This document shows positions 31,749 through 42,325 of a stretch of 64,000 bases of DNA, piece by piece. Source of the stretch: Siniperca chuatsi (taxonomy: Eukaryota > Chordata > Actinopteri > Centrarchiformes > Sinipercidae); assembly GCF_020085105.1 (NCBI RefSeq), contig NC_058061.1, forward strand, positions 1,647,784-1,711,783. Reading direction: 5' to 3'. The notes below the pieces were generated by a model that did no database searches, was not told where the DNA came from, and was given only the letters and a program-made list of their open reading frames with translations. The position numbers were made by a program, and so were the translations under genes. The first letter of the stretch is position 1; each line of letters opens with the position of its first letter.

Positions 31749-33733
31749 CCAGCTCTTCCTTTTGTTTCCATCTGTGATCTGTGTAAACACATCAGAACAT
31801 CTTCAGTTATGATCAAACTTTTAAATGCAAACTCAATTACGTGTAACTCAAACTCATGTGGCTGAAGAAATTACACATGTGGATTTTAATTGTATGTATC
31901 TATTGATCCTCTTAAACTCTTGACTTGCCCCTGAAGTTGGGAAATTTAAAAAGAAATCCACACTGTCTGACAGTATGACGCACGCTGTAAGTCAGTGTTA
32001 CATGGCTCCACTAGTCCTTGAACTTGAGATATTCTAGATGCATTATTTTGGACACATTTTCACATAATTCCTCCTGAAATATTTGGTATCTTTGGAGACT
32101 TTAGAGCATCTCGTGGGTTTGAGCTGTGAGTCCAGCAGAGTTTCAGAGGTTAAACAAGGCCAGACTCATGGAGACGATGGCCAAAGAAGCTGCACTAAAC
32201 CAGCAACAAACAGCCTTTTTAGGCTCCCTGATCACAGAAAAGCCTGAATGTCAAACTGTAATCAAACTGTAATTATCTTCTGTTTTGTTCCACACTTTAC
32301 TTATAAATGCTCGTCTGCTCATGAGTTCACTGTGGATGGTGATGGATAATGTGCACCATCTAGTGGACAGATCATCAACTGCATCAGCTGATCACTGATT
32401 TTTACACGTTGGACCAGTTTGTAGTGACCTGCGGAAGACGCCTTATGAAGCTTTCCTTTCCATTTGTGCCGAAAACAGATTTGAAGCTTGGGGGCTTCGC
32501 AGCAGCACAGTGACATGTGGTGGCTTGTAAAACTTACAGCCGCCCGTCAAGACCGGAGCCGAGGCTCTACAACACCTCTGTGATTTGAAATATTTTTAGC
32601 CTCATGCGTGAGCAATCAAAGTCCAAGAAGCCCCTTGTTTTTATCAGATCTGTAATACTCTCGTTCAGAAGTGCTGTATTAAATGTAGATGTTATTGTGC
32701 AACATGTTACAGTAATGAATAAATGCGTTGTCTACAAAACATCTCAAATATTTTTGCTGACACAAAATATGAATGTACTGTGATGTCATGAGACGTAGAG
32801 TCGTTGAGGGGAGATACATTCACTCTCGGTGGATGCAACAAGGACTACAAACCATCATGGCATCCATTAAAAGACTACAAAGCCTACAGGTAGCGGGGCA
32901 GGCCCTGTGAGGGAGCTGGTTGGGGGGGAGACTGAGGCTGAGTCGCATACTAGCATACTTTCACACTAAGTATGACATCGCATTGAGTGTGTAGTGCGTT
33001 CCAGCTGCACAGTATGTGGATTTTGTGAGAAATGCCCGGATGTATACTAGATTAGCAAAAATTATGTGGTGTGAGTTTACTGGACACCCTGCTGGTAATG
33101 GCATACTTAAAGGGATATTTCACCGCTGGAAAGATGCTCTTTTCATAAAACTAGGCTGTCTATGCAGTAGAAAGACGCAAACATTTTGGAAATTGGTGCT
33201 ACATGACGAAAGAAAACAGAGAAAAGGGGCTTCGCGTGCTTTTCCTTTCGGCGCCCATGTTAACCGGTTACGGTGTGTCCACAGGATCCGTCATTTCCAC
33301 GCTTTGCGTAGAAAGCCTTGATGGTACGTGTCCACAGGGGCGTTTTTGGACGCAAGGGGTCGCGCCGCTACCCAGCTTGATAGGTGTGCCACTAGATGTC
33401 ACGATAGATGATTGACAGGTGCTCTCCTTCCCTGAAACACAACAGGAAACACTTCCTGTCTGCACCTGATTGGACGAACGCTTTCACTCGTGGGCTGTCT
33501 GCTCCCACAATTCAAATTAAATGTTCAAATAGTAAATTCAAACGAGATCAAATTTAAAATATTATTATTTCATTACACTACTAGTAATAATTAGGCCATA
33601 ATTAAACTTAAAAAGAAAAAGGAAAATGTAAAAGCAAGTTTAAAATGTAAAATGATCATTTGAAAATGTAAAATGAATATGAAAAAAGTGAAATTTAAAA
33701 TGCAAAAGCTTAAATTGAAAATGGTAATGGAAA
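31749..33733. other. 3' flank of the GPCR gene and degenerate repeats
   Basis: Includes an AATAAA at about 32718 that could end a GPCR 3'UTR of about 970 nt. 32940-33430 resembles degenerate DNA-transposon repeats (paired GTGTCCACAGG motifs near 33277 and 33330). From 33490 the sequence is a drifting AAAATGTAAAATG-type A/T-rich repeat. Confidence 0.4.
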
Positions 33734-34060
33734 TAAGAAAAGGTAAACATCAAATATGAAACCCAAAATGGGAAATGGAAAAGCTTAAATGGAAATACTT
33801 AAATCAATAGCTTAAATAGAAAAACTAAATTAAATTGATTTTGCATTTGCACTTTATCATTTTACATTTGACCTTTGACATTTTAAAATTCAACTTTTCC
33901 ATTTTCCATTAGGCATTTGCCATTTCACATTTGCCGTTTGGCTTTTAAAGCTGTATGTAAATGAGGAGGCGTGGCCTAAAGGCTGGAGGGAGGGTTTGAA
34001 ACGGGTCCATATGACCAGCAGGGGGGAGCTGACTGCTGAAGAGCACAGTGAGTCTGGCAG
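33734..34060. repeat. Left arm of a long inverted repeat
   Basis: About 300 bp that is about 90 percent similar, by eye, to the reverse complement of 36775-37053. Shared markers: TAAGAAAAGGTAAACATCAA, GCTGTATGTAAATGAGGAGG and GGGAGGGTTTGAAACGG. The arms enclose about 3.3 kb including a minisatellite and an LTR-like block. Confidence 0.8.
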
Positions 34061-34375
34061 AGCGGTGTGAGTGCGTGACAAGTCCGGACATTTGGATTCA
34101 GCCTGTTTGATGTTCATTTGCACACTTCAAGGCGTCTTTGGGTAGCCATGGCAACAGCAGAGCCAGCTGGTTTTTAAGCGGAATTTGTGTCACCGCCATG
34201 TTGTTGTGTCTTTGTGCATAAACAGCACACAGAGGTGTTGTCAGAAAGAGAAGCTGCTCGTCTTATTTCCACAACTTCCACAATATCACCGCTTATACTG
34301 TTACTGTGGATTCATGTTAGATTCAAATCTTATTATGCTATACGACATGCTACTTAAAACATGCCTGACAGGGCT

Positions 34376-34440
34376 GAGGCATGGTTGAGTGGTTAGCGTA
34401 GTTGACTGGGAGACAAAGGTCCAAGACCCAGTGTGGGAAC
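34376..34440 (+). repeat. Possible tRNA-derived SINE fragment
   Basis: GGTTGAGTGGTTAGCGTAGT resembles a tRNA A-box and AGGTCCAAGACCCAGTGT a degenerate B-box. Too short and diverged to fold as a tRNA. Confidence 0.3.
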
Positions 34441-34650
34441 TTCCTCTTGCTGCGGTAGTTTGATGAAGAACACTTATTTTATTACCCTAAAATTAGAAGT
34501 GTAATGAAAAAACAAGATTGTTATGCCTATTTCCACTTTTATTCAAATACAAATAATGTTGCTGCCTCAACAAAGCAACAGTTAGAGTATTTTAAAGACA
34601 GCAGAACAAATGAGTAACTCTACATAATGATAACTGAATTACTGACTTTC

Positions 34651-35286
34651 TTAGTTCCGGTTGGGTCACAACCATATGATCCTGCTGGGCCGCAGCAGCC
34701 TCCTGATCTTCAGCCATCTCCTGATCCACTTAAGTGGCAGCCTCCTGGTTCCCTGGCATCACTTGTTCCACAGGCTCCTCTGCCAGTCTCTCCGTCACTC
34801 AGCCCTTCAGCCCTGCCTCCTGGTCGCCTCCTGACCGGCTCTGCTCTTCTGTCCTGACCCCAGACCGTCCGCCTGAGATCTTCCACTTGGCCTTTTTGCA
34901 TTTTCACAAATACAATAAAGGTTTTACAAATTTGCAAGTGGATCGCAGCAGCCCCCAGTCCCTAGATTCCATGCTGTATTGCAGCAGCCCCCTGCCCCTG
35001 GACTCTGTGCTGGACTCTTTGCTAGGTCGCAGCAGCCCCCAGTCCCTGGGCGCCCTGCTTGATCGCAGCAGCCCCCTGTCCCTGGACTCTGTGCTGGACT
35101 CTTTGCTGGGTCGTAGCAGCCCCCAGTCCCTGGGCGCCCTGCTGGTTTGCAGCAGCCCCCAGTTCCTGGACTCTTTGCTGGGTCGCAGCAGCCTCCTGGA
35201 CTCTCGGCTGGATCGCAGCAGCTCCCTGTTGCTGTGTGGTCTAATTCCATACTTGGAGGTTATGATGATGCTATGATGACAACAGT
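34651..35286. repeat. Copy A of a duplicated block with 36-bp minisatellite
   Basis: Begins TTAGTTCCGGTTGGGTCACA, contains about 8 units of GGACTCTTTGCTGGATCGCA plus GCAGCCCCCAGTCCCT between 34935 and 35235, and ends with a 46-bp segment (35241-35286, TCCATACTTGGAGGTTATGA inside) identical to 38151-38196. ORFs in all frames come from the 36-nt period. Confidence 0.85.
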
Positions 35287-36114
35287 ATGTGCAAGCTTCT
35301 CTAAGTGAGGGGGAGGGTTCTATATTGTATTAAGATACTGAAATATGGCATAGTGGAAACAGTTGAACAGTCTCCTCTGTGGTTCCTTCCTCCCGTTTGA
35401 CGTAAGGTGAGTAGCTACACAACACTGAACTACAGTGTTTGCTGTGGTTGTTAATCTTTCCACAGAAGACAGAATATGTTAGTGACCCAATGCCGCAGGA
35501 CTAGCAGAAGATCAGCTGACAGCAGATAAGTCACCACGGCCGGTAATGTTAGCATCAAACATAAACATGTTAATGGTTAGGTCAGTGAAGTAGAAAACTC
35601 CTTCATACATTGGGGACAACTACACAAATAGTCTGGTTTAAGAATAACCTGCAGTAATCTACGCTATAAATCTTGTAAATAAATATATCATTGCTTACAA
35701 TAGCCATATTACTGCACTGGTAATGCCGTGACTTGTACAGTTTGAACCTGTAGCCACTCTACCATGTGTGAACAGTGTGATGCAAGTTTCTACATGCAAA
35801 TACTTGAAAATCTTGCACAGGGTGTGTGTGTGAAAACCGGTGGGACAACTGTCAACAGTCTAATCTACCATTCTTGATCAATGCTCACAATATGTAACCA
35901 AGTGTAAGTTAGCTAACAGCTAAGTGACAGCTGAACAGTCACTTAAAACCTGCTGTGATTAACGTTAGTTACTTGCGTTACACTGAACTAGCCGAGACAT
36001 TTTAGTGAAGATATGTGCTGTAACGTTAGTTAACGTTAATCCATTTTGGTATATCCAAAAGCCTAAGCTGCTTAAGTTACGTTAGCCCAATCATCTTCAC
36101 TGTTGGCTAAGGCG
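35287..36114. other. Intergenic, nothing recognised
   Basis: AT-rich sequence with several AACGTTAGTTA-type motifs near 35960-36035. No gene or known repeat recognised. Confidence 0.4.
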
Positions 36115-36610
36115 CAGACCCTTATTGTTGTAGTTTTGGTATTGTCACTTCCTGGTTTATTTTGTAGTATTCTCTTTCCCTTGTGTGTCTTGTGTTTTTA
36201 CTTCCTGCCTGTGTTTTTCCCTCCAGTTTTGATTGTTGGTCCTCCCTTGATTGTTGGCACCTGTGTCTTGTTATCTCACCTCCCCTAGGGTATTTAGTCT
36301 GGGTCTTTTCTTTGTTCTGTGTCGGATCATTGTTGTACACATGGTGTTGTTCCTTGCCGAGCCCTTGTCTGTGAGTTGTGTTGGATTCTTTGTTCTCCCG
36401 TGAACCTTGTTTGGATTTTGGATTTTGGATTTTGGATTTTTGGATTTTGGCTTTTGTCTGCTCATTACCTGTCTGCTCACCTCTGCCTGTTTTTGCCTGC
36501 ATTCCACCCAACAATAAACACGGTAGTCATCCGGCTACTTCACCCTGGGACCGCTTCCTTGTCATCTGCTTTTGGGTCCACATACCTCCATATAGCACCT
36601 CGCCTCACGA
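36115..36610 (+). mobile_element. LTR-like element, forward copy
   Basis: T-rich sequence with TTCCTGGTTTATTTTGTAGT, then GTTTTGATTGTTGGTCC, AATAAACACGGTAGTCATCC (a polyadenylation signal) and a tail ...TTTGGGTCCACATACC. An inverted relative lies at 54827-55430. No gag or pol coding. Confidence 0.55.
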
Positions 36611-36774
36611 CACTTATGACAATACTGCAGGAAGAGATTTTGTTTCTCAGAGCATGCCAGCAACAGCTAATATAGTTGTCGCTAATGTTAGCCTCTTAGC
36701 TGCTGCACCGTGTGCTGCCTTATAAGTAATAGTCCTCCCTCCGCCCCTGCTCACTCTACATGCTCCATTTTCAT

Positions 36775-37053
36775 CGCACTGTGCTCTTTAGCAGTCAGCT
36801 CCCCCTGCTGGTCATATGGAGCCGTTTCAAACCCTCCCTCCAGCCTTTGGGCCACGCCTCCTCATTTACATACAGCTTTAAAAGCCAAATTTCAAATGTG
36901 AAATGACAAACGCCTAATGGAAAGTGGAAAAGATAAAATTTAAAATGCAAAATGTAAAATGATAAAGTGCAAATGCAAAATAAATTTAATTAGGTTTTTC
37001 TAGTATTTCCATTTCCCATTTTGAGTTTCATATTTGATGTTTACCTTTTCTTA
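36775..37053. repeat. Right arm of the long inverted repeat
   Basis: Reverse complement of 33734-34060 with scattered differences. Its outer edge (TTACCTTTTCTTA) runs directly into GTTCCGGTTGGGTCACA, the start of copy B of the duplicated block. Confidence 0.8.
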
Positions 37054-38760
37054 GTTCCGGTTGGGTCACAACCATATGATCCTGCTGGGCCGCAGCAGCC
37101 TCCTGATCTTCAGCCATCTCCTTATCCACCTGAGCGTAAGCCCTGGCTGTGGGACTCCCTTCCTGAGTGAGCCAAGGACTTTGTGTCTGCTCCCGGTTCC
37201 CAGCCAGACTCCCGACCTGCCAGTAACCAGCCAGACTCCCGACCCGCCAGTCATCGGCCTGCACACCGGCCTGTTGGTCTCCAGTCAGCATCTCAGCCTG
37301 CTAACCAGGTGGTACCTCAGGCTGTTGCTGTCTTGGCGCCTTCTGGGAAAACCACCAGGAGGAAGCGTGGCTCCCACAGCTGCTCGGCTGCCCAGCTGCT
37401 CGCCTGCTCCGCTGCCCTGCTGCTGCTCTGCACCGCTGCCGCCTCCAGTCCCTGCGCCGCGGCGGCCTCCAGTCCCTGCTGGATCACGGCGGCCTCCAGT
37501 CCCTGCTGGATCACGGCGGCCTCCAGTCCCTGCTGGATCACGGCGGCCTCCAGTCCCTGCTGGATCGCAGCAGCCATCACCCCCTGTCCCTGGACTCTTT
37601 GCTGGATCGCAGCAGCCCCCAGTCCCTGGGCGCCCTGCTTGTTCGCAGCAGCCCCCAGTCCCTGGACTCTTTGCTGGATCGCAGCAGTCCCCAGTTCCTG
37701 GACTCCTTGCTGGATTGCAGCAGCACCCTGTCCCTGGACTCTGTGCTGGACTCTTTGCTGGATCGCAGCAGCCCCCAGTCCCTGGACTCCTTGCTGGATT
37801 GCAACAGCCCCCTGTCCCTGGACTCTGTGCTGAACTCTTTGCTGGGTCGCAGCAGCCCCCAGTCCCTGGACTCCTTGCTGGATTGCAACAGCCCCCTGTC
37901 CCTGGACTCTGTGCTGGACTCTTTGCTGGGTCGCAGCAGCCCCCAGTCCCTGGGCGCCCTGCTGGATTGCAGCAGCCCCCAGTTCCTGGACACTTTGCTG
38001 GATCGCAGCAGCCCCCAGTCCCTGGACTCCTTGCGGATTGCAGCAGCTCTCAGTTCCCGGGCACCCTGCTGGATCGCAGCAGCCTCCTGGACTCTTGGCT
38101 GGATCGCAATCGCCTCCTTTCCCGGCTGGATCGCAGCAGCTCTCTCCCGTCTAATTCCATACTTGGAGGTTATGATGATGCTATGATGACAACAGTCTCC
38201 AGTCCCTTCTGGATTGCGGCAGCCATCACTCCCTGCTGGATCGCAGCAGCCCCCAGTTCCTGGACTCCTTGCTGGATTCCAGCAGCCCCCAGTTCCTGGA
38301 CTCCTTGCTGGATTCCAGCATCCCTCTGTCCCTGGACTCTTTGCTGGGTTGCAGCAGCCCCCAGTCCCTGGGCACTCTGTTGGATCGCAGCAGCCCCCTG
38401 TCCCTGGGCGCCCTGCTGGATCGCAGCAGCCTCCTGGACTCTCAGCTGGATCGCAGTCGCCTCCTTTCCCGGCTGGATCGCAGCAGCACCAACCCCTTGC
38501 CGCCACTGGATCGCAGTCGCCTCCTTTCCCGGCTGGATCGCAGCAGCACCAACCCCTTGCCGCCACTGGATCGCAGTCGCCTCCTTTCCCAGCTGGATCA
38601 CAGCAGCACCAACCCCTTGCCGCCGCTGGATCGCAGTCGCCTCCTTTCCTGGCTGGATCGCAGCAGCACCAATCCCTAGTCGCCGCTGGATTGCATCCTC
38701 CTGCCCCAGTTGGATCGCAGCATGCCGCAGAACCATCTGCTGGGTCACAGCACGCCACTG
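37050..38760. repeat. Copy B of the duplicated block, large 36-bp minisatellite
   Basis: Starts like copy A (34651). A short-period array of GCGGCCTCCAGTCCCTGCTG plus GATCACG (37450-37560) precedes about 30 units of the 36-bp family up to about 38440, then four 60-bp units (CGCCTCCTTTCCCGGCTGGA and on, 38450-38690). The open frames here (up to 566 codons on plus, 393 on minus) are explained by unit lengths divisible by three. No domain is recognisable, so I do not call a protein. Confidence 0.85.
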
Positions 38761-38942
38761 AATTCTCTGCTGGATCGCAGCAGTATCCTCCTCCTCTGCC
38801 AGAGTGGCAGGCTCCGGGTTCCCAGACATCACTGGTTCTGCCAGGTCCTCTACCAGTCTCTCCATCGGCGGCTTCCTGTCCTGCTGTCCCGTCGCCGGCT
38901 CCCTGTCCTGCTGTCCTGTTGCCGGGCCCTGATCTGGTTCTC

Positions 38943-39175
38943 CGACCTCCAAAAGGGCTCCGCCTTCGTCGCCGGCCTCCAGAGGGGTCCCGCCTTTGCC
39001 GCCGGCCTCCAGTGGGGTTTCGTCTTCACCGCCAGCCTCCTGAAGGGTTTCTTCTTCGCCGCCGGCTTCCAGAAGGGTTTGTTCTTCGCCGCCGGCCTCT
39101 AGAAGGGTTTGTTCTTTGCCCCCGGCCTTCAGAAGGGTTTCGTCTTCGCCGCCGGCCTCCTGTGACCTTCCTCCT
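38943..39175. repeat. 30-bp minisatellite, about 7 units
   Basis: The unit is about GCCGGCCTCCAGAAGGGTTT plus CGTCTTCGCC. It continues the open frames of the preceding block. Possibly part of the same decayed retroelement. Confidence 0.85.
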
Positions 39176-39269
39176 GTGCCACCGGCATTCCGCCAGGCCT
39201 CCAGATGGTGACCATCACAAAGTCTCCCACATGGCCCTGAGTCTGTTGAGTAGAATTGTGTGATCAACT

Positions 39270-40170
39270 GGTATTCAAGGCTGCACTCAAGTCCAGTAAA
39301 ATGAGAATAGTTTGATTACCACACTCATCAGGATGTCATTTGTTACTCTGCGTATGGCTGTTTCCGTACTGTGGTTCTTTCTAAAGCCAGATTGGAATTT
39401 GTCAAATATATTGTTTTCCTTCCATTCTTTCTTGCTTAGCAACCACCTTTTGGTGGTAATTTGGATATGGGACGGTAGTTATGAGGGAGTGTTGGCTCTA
39501 AAACAGATTTCTTAAGGAGAGGCTAGATACAGGCCTGTTTAAAATAGTCCGGGACCACGCCAGATCTAAGAAATTCATTGACAATGTTAAGAAGCCAGGG
39601 GGCGATGACTCCAAAAACCTCTTTAAACAGCTTGGAAGGAAGAATGTCAGATCTATTTTCTATAAGTAGAGAGATTGGTATTAGATACAATGTTGACCAA
39701 ATCCCTATGGGTAATGGGGGTAAACTTACCTAACAGCGTGAGGGATGGCAAGGGCTCAGGTGAAGGGAGAAGTGACACAGCAGGAGTAGTTGGTGCTTTG
39801 ATGTTTTCTATCTTTTCAATAAAATACTTCACAGACCTTAACAGAGGTGGCACAAACAGTAGCTGAGGCGGGGTTTACTAGACTGTTGATGGTACTGAAG
39901 AGAAATCTTGAGTTACGCTTTTCAGATTAGAGAAATAAGTGTCTCTCATGTTTTATCAGTGAATTTAATGACGATAACTCCCTCATATGTAGCCGATGAA
40001 CTTAAAGTTTTTGAATTTTCCGTTGACATTCAGCTCTTCTACATTCTTTTTAGTTTTCTAATATTTTCATTTTTCCAGGGCCTTGGGTTGGAGGGACGAC
40101 ATGACCTAGCTTTCATGGGGGCAATATGTGGTGTAGAAAAACTGAACGCTGCTTCTCCGTGTTTAGGTTT
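39270..40170. repeat. Unclassified interspersed repeat, probable
   Basis: Starts GGCTGCACTCAAGTCCAGTA and contains TAAAGCCAGATTGGAATTTG and CTTAAGGAGAGGCTAGATAC, which look like an interspersed element met elsewhere in fish. No intact coding region. Confidence 0.3.
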
Positions 40171-40194
40171 GACTCTGGGGACAGAAAGCAGACC

Positions 40195-40395
40195 TGAAAG
40201 ACTGGAAACAGGGGGAAACAGCTAGCCTTTCTCTGTCAACAGGTAACAAAGTCCGCCTACCAGCACCTCTTATGCTTCCTATCGTCTTGATGTCACTGTG
40301 AGGTTGTCAGGCAACCAGTGGAGACTCCAGGAAGTCACTGCTTCTGGCCAAGAAATAGTCCAGCACATAACCTCCATAAAACCACAAATTGTCCT
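40195..40395. repeat. Fragment of the fold-back repeat family
   Basis: GACTGGAAACAGGGGGAAAC, GGTAACAAAGTCCGCCTACC and the reversed CAGCACATAACCTCCATAAA match the element at 54129-54679. Confidence 0.65.
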
Positions 40396-40399
40396 CCAG

Positions 40400-41330
40400 A
40401 CAGAACTAGGTCTGTCTGAAAGAAACACCCCTTGGACATAAACTGTACACAATCATTATTGTGTACAGTTTGTTTTCTTGGTGGGCAACACACTACAATT
40501 ATTTCTTTTACTCAGAGGGTCTTTATTGAAAGTGTTTATAACTACTTACTTAGAGCGAGTAAGAAAGTAAAGGTTATTTATATCGCACCATTATAGACAG
40601 ATATAGGAGTATTAGTCTAGTACAGGGGTGGCAAACCATGTGCCATGGACAGAAGGTTTTTATTTCTTTGGGTCTTTGGTTGGAATAAAAACCTACAGAC
40701 TGTTGTCTCTCCATGACACAGTTTGCTGCTTTGGAGTGTAGATGAGTTGTATATGTTTGGAACTGTTATCTGTGACACTGTATAACATCCAGTCCTTTGT
40801 TGCTGGGATTGCGTGCTATTTAACTGTGGTATCATAGGTGGAAGCTGTTTCTTGTTTGAGCAGTTAATAAGCAGCTGTCAAAATCATGGAAACTATTCAA
40901 GTATTGCCGTGATAATGGAAAGGTATTTATACTCAAGTTCAAACAACAACAACTTGACAAAGTGTGACGCTGAACTTTAAACGGCCAAGTTTACATCACA
41001 TGTTTAACTTTGTGTTTGTTTCTGTAATGATGCAGACCACATTTTTATTTTTGTTGTTTGTTGTGTTGTTTGGAGATTGTGTAACTTTATAAAGGGGAAT
41101 GTATGCATGAAGAATGCAGTCATAGTACAGTTAAAACACATCCATGTGTATAATAAAGTCTGGCAGGAGCGTGGGAAGGAAGCACAGTACCTGTCTCATT
41201 ATTTCCCTGTTCTTTACAGAACAACATTACAATCTGACACCAGGTCTCAAACCTGGAGCCTGTTACATTAATAAATAATGATCATATTTCAAGGCGTATC
41301 ATGGGAGGAGTCAATAGAAGAGACTTTCTG
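40400..41330. other. Intergenic, nothing recognised
   Basis: AT-rich spacer upstream of the SNTX-like gene. The short ORFs are not supported. Confidence 0.4.
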
Positions 41331-41332
41331 AC

Positions 41333-41417
41333 AAGATATAAGTAATCTCGCAGCGTCACAGGTCATCAAACTGGAAGCTCGAGTCTCACACAACTCTGAT
41401 CTACACAACTTCACCAG
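41333..41417 (+). promoter_or_regulatory. Likely TATA-type promoter and non-coding exon 1 of the SNTX-like gene
   Basis: GATATAAGTA near 41334 sits about 30 bp before a probable start site. A non-coding exon would end at TTCACCAG|GTGAGG (41417) and join the acceptor TCTCAACAG|G at 41690, nine bases before the ATG. Inferred from splice signals. Confidence 0.45.
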
Positions 41418-41698
41418 GTGAGGACGAACTGGGCGGACAGAGACACAACCAGATATACGTTTAGACTTTTATTGAACTCCAGTCCGTGTCAAACTATCAC
41501 TGTCAGACTGTCTTCAGAGAAATACTGCAGTTCTAAGCGCAGTAAACTGTCAGGCTTTCTGTCTCTTATCGTTGTCGTCCTTTCTGTTTGACAGAGGAGG
41601 TTGACTCCCGGTGTTATAAACTCATACGGCTTGAGAAAGTTTTAATGAAGCACTGAAGGCTGTGTCACTTACTTGACATTTCTCAACAGGTTGGAGAA

Positions 41699-42293
41699 AT
41701 GTTGGCGATTGCTGCACTGGGTCGGCCTTTCACCCTGGGAATGCTCTATGATGCTCGGAAAGATCAACTGATCCTAGGTAAGACCTGACTTCGACTACAC
41801 TCTTATTCAGAAATATTTCTAACTATCGTAGAAAAGGTTTCAGTTGTAGTCGTCTGGACACGGTTTTCAGAATCAAGACGTTTCGGCTCCCATCCGGAAG
41901 TCATTCTCAATTGTGAAAAAATGGGACGGGGGAGGGTAGTTGATTTCTAACTATATCTGCCAGTCGCAGCTCTGCTTACAGGACCTTTGAAATCATTTCA
42001 TAAAGCGGTGACACTATTTTAACCTATTTAACATTCATACACAGTATAAAACGAATTAGCAAATGCTTTGTAATTCTATAATGTAGTTGTGACTGTTTAT
42101 TAGTTAACAATTTTAGGGACGTTGATATATTGGCGGTGGCCGATACATTATCCTGCAGTAAATAAGAAAATTGAATTGTCATTGTTGCAGAATTTCATAC
42201 TATAATTATGTCCGTGGAGCCATTTTACATCAGCCCCGGACATGAGCAGGAACATGTTTTGGTATGTGTGTGTAGCCTCTTTCTCTCTGCTCT

Positions 42294-42325
<32 letters not shown>

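Noticed and set aside
34376..34440. A functional tRNA gene
   Set aside because: The B-box is degenerate and no cloverleaf could be drawn. At best a SINE remnant.
37061..38761. 566-codon open frame as a protein-coding gene
   Set aside because: It is explained by repeat units of 36, 60 and 30 bp that keep all frames open. No domain, promoter or plausible start was seen, and equally long frames exist on the other strand.
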